Below, piece by piece: positions 56,649 to 64,000 of a stretch of 64,000 nucleotides of DNA; within the stretch, counting starts at the first letter, position 1, and every line of letters begins with the position of its first letter. The position numbers were made by a program, and so were the translations under genes. The stretch comes from Sphingomonas sp. Leaf357. GTDB lineage: Bacteria; Pseudomonadota; Alphaproteobacteria; Sphingomonadales; Sphingomonadaceae. The notes beneath the pieces were generated by a model. That model searched no databases. It worked only from the letters and a program-made list of their open reading frames with translations, and had not been told where the DNA came from. Where the stretch lies: the NCBI RefSeq assembly GCF_001423845.1, contig NZ_LMPM01000001.1, positions 1,693,398 through 1,757,397 of the forward strand. The letters run 5' to 3'.

Positions 56649-58268
56649 ATGATGACCACGGCAACCGACGCCGCCACGCCGGCACCGACGCGCAAGGAAA
56701 TCCAGCTCGTCATCACCGCGTCGTCGCTCGGCACCGCGTTCGAATGGTACGATTTCTTCATCTACGGCACGCTCGCCGCCTCCGGCATCATCGGCCGCAC
56801 CTTCTTTCCCGGCGGGTCGGAACTGTTGCAGACCCTGTTCGCCTGGGCCGGCTTCGCGGTCGGCTTCGGCTTCCGGCCTCTGGGCGCGGTGCTGTTCGGG
56901 TTTCTCGGCGACAGGCTCGGCCGCAAATACACCTTCCTCGTCACGATCACGCTGATGGGCGTGGCGACCGCCGGCATGGGCTTCGTCCCCTCCGCCGCGT
57001 CGATCGGGCTTGCCGCACCTTTCATCCTGATCCTGCTGCGCATCCTGCAGGGCCTTGCGCTGGGCGGCGAATATGGCGGCGCGGCGATCTATGTCGCGGA
57101 GCATTCGCCGCCCGGGAAATCCGGCTATTTCACCAGCTTCATCCAGGCCAGCGTGGTCGGCGGCTTCATCCTCAGCCTCGCGGTCGTCCTGATCACGAAA
57201 GGCGTGCTGCCGACCTCGGTATGGGAGGCCTGGGGCTGGCGCCTGCCGTTCGTCTTCTCGCTCGTGCTGCTCGCGGTATCGCTGTGGATGCGCCTGAAAC
57301 TGTCCGAAAGCCCGGTGTTCCGATCGATGAAGGCCGCAGGTGAAACGGCGAAGAACCCCTTCGTCGAAAGCTTCACCTATCCCGGCAACCTGAAGAGGCT
57401 GTTCGTCGCGTTGTTCGGCATCGCCGCCGGGCTGACCGTGATCTGGTACACCGCGATGTTCACCGTCTTGTCGTTCCTGCAACAGACGATGCGCGTGCAG
57501 GAAACCGCCGCGCAGCTCATCGTCGGGTTGGGTGCCGCCTCCGGCCTGTTCTGGTTCGTCCTGTTCGGCCGCCTGTCCGATCGCATCGGGCGCAAGATCC
57601 CGATCGTGGTCGGCTATGCCGCCACGCTCGTGCTGCTGTTCCCGGTCTTCTGGGCGATGGGCGGCGCGGCCAATCCGGGGCTGGCGCAGGCGGCACGGCG
57701 CGCGCCGGTGTTCGTCTCCGGCCCGCGCTGCGCCTACGACCCGTTCGCCGCGAAACAGGCCGACGAATGCGGCCGGCTGCTCGATTATTTCTCAAAGAAG
57801 GGCGTCACCTACACCAAGGGCCGCACGCCGGCGACGATCGTGGCGATCGGCGGGGAACGGGTGAGCGACATCAGCCCCGCCGGGCTCGATGCGGCCATGA
57901 CCAAGGCGGGCTACACGCTCGACAAGGTCGTGCCTCCGCCGCTCAACATCGCGGTGATCCTGCTCGCCATCCTCGTGCTAGGCGCATTGTCGGGCAGCAC
58001 GTTCGGCCCGGTCGCGGCGATGCTGTCGGAGATGTTCCCGCCGCGCATCCGCTACAGTTCGATGTCGATCCCCTATCATATCGGCACCGGCTATTTCGGC
58101 GGCTTCCTGCCCTTCATCAGCCAGTATATCGTCGCGCGCACTGGCAATCCCTATGCCGGCCTGTGGTATACATGGTGCGTGGTGGCGATGGCGCTGGTCG
58201 TGACGCTGATCGGCTATACGGAACGCAAGCGCGGCGGCGCGCACGGTGAGGCGGGCTGGGCCGACTAA
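56649..58268 (+). CDS. MFS transporter, metabolite:H+ symporter type, with insertion
   Basis: A 539-residue MFS protein. ATG 56649 follows AGGGGAG. The MHS-family start FEWYDFFIYGTLAASGII, the loop motif GFLGDRLGRKYTFLVTITLMG, and LQGLALGGEYGGAAIYVAEH identify ProP/ShiA-like permeases. It differs by about 80 extra residues between spans in the second half (about residues 348-432, containing GPRCAYDPFAAKQADECGR with two Cys and a small alpha/beta-like domain). Substrate probably a carboxylate, betaine or aromatic acid. It precedes alr on the same strand by about 40 bases. Confidence 0.88.
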   Translation: MMTTATDAATPAPTRKEIQLVITASSLGTAFEWYDFFIYGTLAASGIIGRTFFPGGSELLQTLFAWAGFAVGFGFRPLGAVLFGFLGDRLGRKYTFLVTITLMGVATAGMGFVPSAASIGLAAPFILILLRILQGLALGGEYGGAAIYVAEHSPPGKSGYFTSFIQASVVGGFILSLAVVLITKGVLPTSVWEAWGWRLPFVFSLVLLAVSLWMRLKLSESPVFRSMKAAGETAKNPFVESFTYPGNLKRLFVALFGIAAGLTVIWYTAMFTVLSFLQQTMRVQETAAQLIVGLGAASGLFWFVLFGRLSDRIGRKIPIVVGYAATLVLLFPVFWAMGGAANPGLAQAARRAPVFVSGPRCAYDPFAAKQADECGRLLDYFSKKGVTYTKGRTPATIVAIGGERVSDISPAGLDAAMTKAGYTLDKVVPPPLNIAVILLAILVLGALSGSTFGPVAAMLSEMFPPRIRYSSMSIPYHIGTGYFGGFLPFISQYIVARTGNPYAGLWYTWCVVAMALVVTLIGYTERKRGGAHGEAGWAD

Positions 58269-58307
58269 GGCTGGCGCCCGCGCGCGCGCGGGGCTAACCG
58301 CTTCCGC

Positions 58308-59321
58308 GTGACCGCACCTCTACGCCTCCGCCTGGATACTGAAGCGCTGACCGGCAATTGGCGCGCGCTCGCCCGGATGAGCGGCCGCGCGGCGTGCGGC
58401 GCGGCGGTGAAGGCCGACGGCTACGGGCTCGGCGCGCCGGGCGTCGCGACGCGGCTGGCCGAGGCCGGATGCCGTGACGTCTTCGTCTCCAACTGGGCGG
58501 AGGCGGAGGCACTTGCTCCGCTCGGCCTGACCGTGTCGGTGCTGCACGGCGTGCGCGACGAGGATCTGCCACTGGCGCTGTCCGGCATCGCCCGCCCGGT
58601 GCTGAGCACACCGGCGCAGGTCGCGCGCTGGCAGGCGGCCGGCGGCGGCGCGTGCGACGTGATGGTCGATACCGGCATGAACCGGCTCGGCCTGTCGCCC
58701 GACGATCTCGCCGCGCTCGCGGGGCTGGAGATCCACACGCTGATGAGCCACCTCGCCTGTGCCGACGAGGACGTGGCGATGAATGCGCGCCAGCTTGCCG
58801 CGTTCGCCGCGCTCGCCGGCCGCACCTCCGCCCGTCGGATGAGCCTCGCAAACTCCGCCGGCATCGCCCTCGGCGCGGAATATGCCTTCGACCTGACCCG
58901 GCCCGGTCTGGCGCTCTACGGCGGCATCCCGCGCGGGGAACTGTCCGATACGATCCGCCAGGTCGTCACCCCGGAGGCGCAGATCCTCCAGCGCCGCCGG
59001 GTCCGCGCCGGCGAAACCGTCGGCTACAACGCCACGTGGACCGCCGCTGTCGACACCGACGTGGCGATCATCAACCTCGGCTATGCCGACGGCTATTTCC
59101 GCGGCTTCTCGGACAAGGGATCGGCCGGGCAGGGCACTTGCCCGGTGATCGGCCGGGTCTCGATGGACCTCGTCGCGCTGGACGTGACCGCCACATCGCT
59201 GGCGGAAGGCGACTGGGTCGCGCTGGACTATGCGCTCCCGGCGGCGGCGGCGCTGTCGGGCATGTCGCAATACGAATTGTTGACCGGGTTGGGCGGGCGG
59301 TTTGCAAGGCAATGGGGCTGA
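58308..59321 (+). CDS. alr: Alanine racemase
   Basis: A 337-residue PLP enzyme starting at GTG 58308. The PLP-binding Lys35 lies in AAVKADGYGLG. VDTGMNRLGLS and MSLANSAGIAL mark the barrel; VGYNATW carries the catalytic Tyr region; LGYADGYFRGFSDKG and GRVSMDLVALDVT complete the C-domain. It interconverts L- and D-alanine for peptidoglycan or catabolism. About 20 residues shorter than typical enzymes, but all motifs are present. Convergent with the oxygenase gene, four bases between stops. Confidence 0.93.
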   Translation: MTAPLRLRLDTEALTGNWRALARMSGRAACGAAVKADGYGLGAPGVATRLAEAGCRDVFVSNWAEAEALAPLGLTVSVLHGVRDEDLPLALSGIARPVLSTPAQVARWQAAGGGACDVMVDTGMNRLGLSPDDLAALAGLEIHTLMSHLACADEDVAMNARQLAAFAALAGRTSARRMSLANSAGIALGAEYAFDLTRPGLALYGGIPRGELSDTIRQVVTPEAQILQRRRVRAGETVGYNATWTAAVDTDVAIINLGYADGYFRGFSDKGSAGQGTCPVIGRVSMDLVALDVTATSLAEGDWVALDYALPAAAALSGMSQYELLTGLGGRFARQWG

Positions 59322-59325
59322 GGAT

Positions 59326-60303
59326 TTACGTAAATTCCGGCCCCGTCCAAACGTCAAAGGGACGCTCGCGGATCCAGCTTGTCGCAAGCCACTTTACGCC
59401 TTCCAAGACAGGTTCGCCGGCATGTTGGGCGGCGTGGTCGATATCACCATCCATCGTAACGTTGTTGAAAATAATTGCATCACCGGCCTTTGGGCTAATT
59501 CTCAGCTTGTGCCCAACAAAGTAGGTTGCCCCACCTTTAAAGCCGTCATTGAGATATACTAGAACGGTGCGAATGCGCTGATTATGAGTGGAGGGAAGGG
59601 CATCGAGATGAGGACGAAATTGTTGTCCTCGACGATACCGTAATATGGAAATTGCCTCGCTCTGGCGCCACTCGGTATTCGTAATTCGAGCAATACGGCG
59701 CGTCAATGCTTGGACAACCATCGTTGCTCTGGTCGGGCCGATGACTGCGCCGTCTGAGGTCCGCACCGGATTAGCAATATTCCGTCCCGTTTGTGGATCG
59801 ACAACCACTGCGGGTTGCAGCAAGTCGGCTGCGCTTTGGGCGACGTGAAGGCATTCTTCGGGAGTGAAAAGACCTTCGATATGCCATACATCGGGTTTTT
59901 CAGCAATTTTCTTTTTGTTGGGGAGTTGTGTTGGCATACCGTCAACGTCAATCGCCATGCGCTCAATCAAGGCGAGTTGAGCCGCGGCGATATCGTTTCG
60001 GTTGGCCATCTGTTCCAGTAAGTTGCGCGCTTTTGCCCAATCTGGCGCTGCGCCAGTGCCATTGGCGACCAAGGCAACCTCAACTAGCGCGGCATCCACG
60101 TTGCCGGCTGTTGTAGCCTTCCGAAGTAAGCCGCGTGCACCTGTCAGATCGCGTGCCAACGGCTCCCCCGCCAGTTTCCACAACGCGAGGAGGAATGAGG
60201 CATCGGAGTCTTCCGAGGCACTTGCTCGTTCTATGGTCGCAACGGCGTCTTCAATTCGACCTTGGGCGAGGAAGCGATCGGCAATCAAAACAGCTTTGCT
60301 CAT
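59326..60303 (-). CDS. Prolyl-4-hydroxylase-like 2-oxoglutarate/Fe(II) oxygenase
   Basis: A 325-residue protein. The N-terminal half is Sel1/TPR-like (residues 1-115, AVATIERASASEDSDASFLLALWKL). The C-terminal half is a P4H-type oxygenase with HxD iron ligands in QFRPHLDALP, the second His in IDHAAQHAGEPV and the 2-oxoglutarate-binding Lys in VKWLATSWIRE. ATG 60303 has GGGGTGA five bases upstream, and this site overlaps the downstream edge of the receptor gene terminator. AT content is higher than in neighbouring genes. May hydroxylate prolyl or other residues in a protein; substrate unknown. Confidence 0.87.
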   Translation of the reverse strand: MSKAVLIADRFLAQGRIEDAVATIERASASEDSDASFLLALWKLAGEPLARDLTGARGLLRKATTAGNVDAALVEVALVANGTGAAPDWAKARNLLEQMANRNDIAAAQLALIERMAIDVDGMPTQLPNKKKIAEKPDVWHIEGLFTPEECLHVAQSAADLLQPAVVVDPQTGRNIANPVRTSDGAVIGPTRATMVVQALTRRIARITNTEWRQSEAISILRYRRGQQFRPHLDALPSTHNQRIRTVLVYLNDGFKGGATYFVGHKLRISPKAGDAIIFNNVTMDGDIDHAAQHAGEPVLEGVKWLATSWIRERPFDVWTGPEFT

Positions 60304-60313
60304 TAATCACCCC

Positions 60314-60347
60314 AAAAAAAGGGGCCGGTGGAAAATCCACCAGCCCC
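60314..60347 (-). terminator. Strong intrinsic terminator of the TonB receptor gene
   Basis: GGGGCCGGTGGA pairs with TCCACCAGCCCC (one mismatch) around an AAA loop, followed on the minus strand by seven T (60320 down to 60314). It sits 26 bases beyond the receptor stop and 11 bases before the oxygenase start codon, so it separates or attenuates expression of the oxygenase. Confidence 0.9.
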
Positions 60348-60373
60348 CAAAAAATACCGCATCTCGCCGCAAT

Positions 60374-63300
60374 TTAGAACCGTGCGCGAATGCCAGTGTA
60401 GAAGTTACGGCCACGGATGTCGTAGATCGAACTGCCTGCACCGGTGCCAGTGCTTCCCAAGGGCGGTTGCTTGTCCAGCACGTTGTCGACGCCCAGGTAA
60501 AACTGGAACTCCTTACCGAAGTTTCCAAGATCCTTCAGGTTCCAGGTGAAACGCAGATCGTTGTAGAACACCCGCGAGTAGGTGCGGATGTCGGAATAGT
60601 CCGCGTTATTCGGCGGGCAACCGGCGGCGGTGCAGGCTGCTGGCAGTGCGTTGAAGTCCTCGTATGCGTTTACATACATCGGGCCGATGTACCGCAGGCG
60701 GTAACCGAACGTAACATCTCCGACAGTCAAATCATTGTCCAGGCGGAATTCGTTCTTAGGATCGCCGAGTTCGCTCAGCAGTCGGTTTTCGAACGTGGGA
60801 ACCGATGGATTCTCGAAGTTGCTCGACTGCAAACCATGCGTGTAGATCAGGTTGGTGCTGAACTGCACGTTGCTGCCGATCTCCGTGCGATAGGCAAAGT
60901 TTACGTCGATACCGCGACGAACGCGCTTGGCGAAGTTCACAGGTGCCGAAACCAGCGAGTTGCCGAGAATCTGGCCGGGTGCCTCGCCCAGAGGACCAGC
61001 ACCGGTGCCGCGGTAACGCGTGAAGACTGCGCACAGCGGGTTGGCCAGGCTTGGCTGGTCATAGCAACCATTGGCAATCGCCTGTGCCGTCAACGAGACG
61101 ATGACGCCGTTCACCTTGATGTTGTAGTAATCGACGCTCAGCGACAACCCAGGGATGAAGCGCGGCTGCACGACCGCACCGATGGTGAGCGAGTTGGACG
61201 TCTCAGCCTGCAAGTTTGGATTGCTGCCGCTGATGATGTTCAGCGAATACGTGTTGTTCGGCAGGCCGGCCAGCAGCGTCGGGCCAAGATCCGCGAGGCA
61301 GTTTGCAGCACGGTTCGGGTTGGCGGCGATGTTGCCCGAAGCGCAGGGATCGAGGAAGCCAGGCGCGAAGTTCGCAACCGCCGGGAAGCCCGTCTCCGAG
61401 ACGTTTGGAGCGCGAACCGACTTACCATAATTTGCGCGGAAGCGAATATCGCGCACCGGCGCCCATTCACCACCATAGTTGAACGTATAAACCGTTCCAA
61501 CCGCACCCTTATAGTCGGAAACGCGGCCGGCACCGTTCAAAGTCAACTCTTCGAAGAACGGAACGTTCTTGAGCAGAGGAATACGGATTTCGCCGAATGC
61601 TTCCTTCACTTCGAACGTCGGCGGGTTGAACTGGCCGATGGCAACTGCGTTGGTCGCACCGCTATCGACGAACGGATCGTTCGTGTAGCTCGCCTTTTCA
61701 CGGCGATATTCGCCACCGAGAGAGAAGCCGATTGGACCGCCCGGCAGTTCGAACAACTGGCTCAGGTCGCCACCAACGAAGCCTTGCACGTCGAACTGGG
61801 AAAGGCTTGCCTTGTTACGGGCATTGTAGCTGAAATAGTTCGACGCCGCGCTGTTATCGGAACCGCCGAACGGGTTGTAAGGCACGCATGCTGCGATGTC
61901 GTTGGCGAGGCGAGCCGCGCCGCCCGTGCCGGCCAAACCGACGGCCGAAGCGGGATCGAACTGTGCACGACATTGGATCGCACCGGTGACCGGATTGCGT
62001 CCGGCGTCGAGCGACAGCATGAACCGCTGACGATCGAGATACCCGAACGTAGTCGTGTCTTCCTTGAACTTGCCGTAGTTCACCGAAACTTCGTAGTTCC
62101 AGTCATCATTGAACCCACCGCGGACACCGCCGACGATGCGATAGGTATCGCGACGGAACTTTTCGTCACGGATGCCCGAGTCAGCCAACTGACGCGCCGT
62201 CACGAACCGGTAAGTGCCGGCGTTGATCGCCGCGATATCGGCGGCGTTGAGTGGCCCCGCCGTACCTTGCGTGCCGGCTCCGAATGCAGCCACACGGTTG
62301 AAGGTGCTGGCAACGCCGGTGACGTTGCATGCCGCCGACAAGCTGGTGTTGCAACCCGATGCCAGGATCGCGTTTGCGATCGTCGCGCGGTCTGCAGGGT
62401 TCAGGAATGGGTTGTCGAGACGGGTGCGCTCGCGCAAATCGAATTGGGTGAACTGGCCCTGGATGAACGAGGGACCGGCGTTCGAACCGCGCGTGTCGAC
62501 GCGGTTCCATTTGGCTTCGATGAACGGCTCGAAGGCTTCGCTGACCTTGAAATGCGCGAGAAGGTTGAAGTTCAGGCGCTGCTGATACGGCAGAACCGAC
62601 AAAAGCTGGCCTTCGCGACCGGTCTGGCCGTTACCGCCCGTGATACCGCCGATGATGCCCTGGCCGTAGCGCGTGCCGGTTTGCGGCGACAGGCGACCAT
62701 CCTGACCGAATACATAAGTGCAGTTGTAAGGCGTACCGACCGAAGACCCGGAACCGATGCCCGGTGCGCCGTTGGTCGAACCGATGCCGGTACCGCACAG
62801 GGCTGAGGAACCCGATTGCGTGATCGGCACGAGGCCATAGCGGTTGATGCTGGCACTGCGAATGTCACGGATGAAAATGCGGTCGGGGAAACCGTCGCTG
62901 CCGTTTGGCAAACCGGCGGTATCGACATCGACTACGCCCAAAGCGTCATTTTGGCGAAAAGAATCGATGTCCGAGCCAAATACGCGTTCCTGGTGAGAAT
63001 ATTCGCCGTGCAGCGTGATATTGCCCCGGCCGTCGGCGAAATTCTTGCCGGCCATGGCCGACACATATTGGTTGCCACCAAAGCCCTTACCCGTAACGCC
63101 CGCTTGGCCGCGAACCTGCAGGCCATCGTAGTCACGACGTAAGATGAAGTTGACGACGCCTGCGATAGCATCGGAACCGTAAACCGAGGACTGCGCGCCG
63201 GTCACGATGTCGACCCGCTCGATCAGATCGTTCGGGATCGTATTGACGTCAGGCGACACCGCATTGTTGAGAATGTCGGCAGGAACGTGACGGCGCCCGT

Positions 63301-63697
63301 TTACGAGTACCAGCGTACGCGCCGTGCCTAGACCACGAAGATCGAGCAGGTTCAAACCCGCGATCCCGATGCCCAAGCCCGGATTCTGCTGTGAGAAGGT
63401 GCTACGAAGCTGCGGGAGATCGTTCAATACCTCGCCGATGTTGGTGTTGCCGCGCTGGAAAACGGCGTCGCCTGCGATCGATGTAACCGGAATTGCCGAA
63501 TCGAGGTTGGGACGACGGATGCGCGATCCGGTAACGGTGATCGTGCCCTCTTCGGCTTCCTCGCCGTCAGCGCTGACGGGCTGACCGGTTACGGAAGTGT
63601 CCGGCGTAGGCGAAGTTGACTGCGCGAAAGCGCCGGCAGGAAACATGGCAACGCCAGCCGCGAGTGCGGTGGCCGCCAAAAGGCGGGTCTTCAACAT
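60374..63697 (-). CDS. TonB-dependent outer-membrane receptor
   Basis: A 1107-residue receptor. ATG 63697 (GGGGGA upstream) starts a signal peptide cut near AGAFAQ. A TonB-box-like region EEGTITVTGSRIRRP precedes the plug domain (about 60-200: GNTNIGEVLNDLPQL, LDLRGLGTARTLVLVNGRRH, IERVDIVTGAQSSVYGSDAIAGVVN). The remaining 900 residues form the 22-strand barrel, ending in the aromatic RNFYTGIRARF expected for outer-membrane insertion. Large loops with Gly/Ser/Asn stretches fit an oar-like or carbohydrate/peptide receptor, but the ligand cannot be read. Expression is probably monocistronic because of the strong terminator after it. Confidence 0.94.
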   Translation of the reverse strand: MLKTRLLAATALAAGVAMFPAGAFAQSTSPTPDTSVTGQPVSADGEEAEEGTITVTGSRIRRPNLDSAIPVTSIAGDAVFQRGNTNIGEVLNDLPQLRSTFSQQNPGLGIGIAGLNLLDLRGLGTARTLVLVNGRRHVPADILNNAVSPDVNTIPNDLIERVDIVTGAQSSVYGSDAIAGVVNFILRRDYDGLQVRGQAGVTGKGFGGNQYVSAMAGKNFADGRGNITLHGEYSHQERVFGSDIDSFRQNDALGVVDVDTAGLPNGSDGFPDRIFIRDIRSASINRYGLVPITQSGSSALCGTGIGSTNGAPGIGSGSSVGTPYNCTYVFGQDGRLSPQTGTRYGQGIIGGITGGNGQTGREGQLLSVLPYQQRLNFNLLAHFKVSEAFEPFIEAKWNRVDTRGSNAGPSFIQGQFTQFDLRERTRLDNPFLNPADRATIANAILASGCNTSLSAACNVTGVASTFNRVAAFGAGTQGTAGPLNAADIAAINAGTYRFVTARQLADSGIRDEKFRRDTYRIVGGVRGGFNDDWNYEVSVNYGKFKEDTTTFGYLDRQRFMLSLDAGRNPVTGAIQCRAQFDPASAVGLAGTGGAARLANDIAACVPYNPFGGSDNSAASNYFSYNARNKASLSQFDVQGFVGGDLSQLFELPGGPIGFSLGGEYRREKASYTNDPFVDSGATNAVAIGQFNPPTFEVKEAFGEIRIPLLKNVPFFEELTLNGAGRVSDYKGAVGTVYTFNYGGEWAPVRDIRFRANYGKSVRAPNVSETGFPAVANFAPGFLDPCASGNIAANPNRAANCLADLGPTLLAGLPNNTYSLNIISGSNPNLQAETSNSLTIGAVVQPRFIPGLSLSVDYYNIKVNGVIVSLTAQAIANGCYDQPSLANPLCAVFTRYRGTGAGPLGEAPGQILGNSLVSAPVNFAKRVRRGIDVNFAYRTEIGSNVQFSTNLIYTHGLQSSNFENPSVPTFENRLLSELGDPKNEFRLDNDLTVGDVTFGYRLRYIGPMYVNAYEDFNALPAACTAAGCPPNNADYSDIRTYSRVFYNDLRFTWNLKDLGNFGKEFQFYLGVDNVLDKQPPLGSTGTGAGSSIYDIRGRNFYTGIRARF

Positions 63698-63858
63698 GAA
63701 ATAAATCCCCCAAAACAGGCGCAACGTTGTGCGCGGATGACGAGTTAATGAAGGGGGGGTGACAATTTCACAACGTTAATCGGCCGTTCAGGGGCGCCGA
63801 TGGGGCTTTTTGTTTCGGCATGTAGCGAAAATGCAACATCTCGTAATAGGCTGAAACA

Positions 63859-64000
63859 TCACCGTTCCAGACACATCGCGATGCCCATCCCGCCGCCGAT
63901 GCACAGCGTCGCCAGGCCCCTCTTCGCGTCGCGCTTCTGCATCTCGTAGATCAGGGTCGTCAGCACGCGCGCGCCGCTCGCGCCGATCGGGTGGCCGATG
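63859..64000 (-). CDS. C-terminal end of thiolase (acetyl-CoA acyltransferase), partial
   Basis: The last 47 codons of a minus-strand gene cut by the window edge. They encode [15 protein letters not shown] and [10 protein letters not shown] before the end CLER, both hallmark thiolase motifs containing the catalytic His (GHP) and Cys (CxGGG). Likely a beta-ketothiolase of fatty-acid or polyhydroxyalkanoate metabolism; the rest is outside the window. Confidence 0.93.
   Translation of the reverse strand, partial: IGHPIGASGARVLTTLIYEMQKRDAKRGLATLCIGGGMGIAMCLER

Noticed and set aside
60002..62806. Very long plus-strand open frame (934 codons) opposite the TonB receptor
   Set aside because: It is antisense to a receptor with a complete signal, plug and barrel, and the translated product is Arg/Val/Gln-rich without any domain pattern. 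High GC makes such antisense frames common.

Overview
The window looks like a piece of a Sphingomonas-type alphaproteobacterial chromosome. Base composition is high in GC apart from one AT-richer patch near 22.8-24.9 kb. Two proteins end in the PEP-CTERM tail typical of the group (VPEPA(T/S)WAMM, a hydrophobic stretch, then a short Arg cluster). There is an exosortase module, a large TonB-dependent receptor, a MucR-type regulator and several palindromic intergenic repeats. I see no tRNA, rRNA, CRISPR array, insertion sequence or phage gene. No organism assignment finer than this family is claimed.

Left part (0-38 kb) is one large exopolysaccharide locus. It opens with a polyprenyl-phosphate sugar-1-phosphate transferase, followed by an exosortase set (small accessory membrane protein, exosortase V, EpsI-domain protein, EpsD-like isomerase lipoprotein). 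A convergent TPR lipoprotein comes next. Then four genes with 4-bp overlaps build the export envelope: outer-membrane export protein, beta-barrel protein, chain-length co-polymerase and tyrosine autokinase. Glycosyltransferases follow in two convergent operons (11.9-14.4 kb on +, 14.4-18.1 kb on -). After them come a WecG/TagA-type transferase, three membrane O-acyltransferases, two left-handed-helix acetyltransferases, an O-antigen-ligase/polymerase-like protein, a GT-C-like membrane protein and another glycosyltransferase. A type I secretion pair (ABC transporter and HlyD adaptor) closes the block. Two genes in the block share a previously unlabelled glycoside-hydrolase-like domain: one is a periplasm-directed protein, the other is fused to an RTX tail that should leave through the neighbouring type I system. 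This pair is the most interesting object in the window.

Middle (38-42.6 kb) holds a PEP-CTERM metalloprotease (36978-38213), a TPR-sulfotransferase, a CAP-domain protein, a 39-residue membrane peptide, a MucR-type regulator lacking most zinc ligands, and an aldo/keto reductase.

Right part (42.8-64 kb) is mostly amino-acid catabolism and transport. It holds bifunctional PutA, a LysR regulator divergent from mmsA, and a valine/isobutyryl-CoA degradation series (mmsA, acyl-CoA dehydrogenase, 3-hydroxyisobutyryl-CoA hydrolase, enoyl-CoA hydratase, mmsB). A lipoprotein and a polysaccharide deacetylase are inserted in this series, and palindromic repeats fill several of its gaps. Then come a second PEP-CTERM protein (phytase-like esterase), an MFS transporter, alanine racemase, a prolyl-4-hydroxylase-like oxygenase, a TonB-dependent receptor and the end of a thiolase gene cut by the window edge.

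All functions are read from sequence motifs and context. No database search was run.
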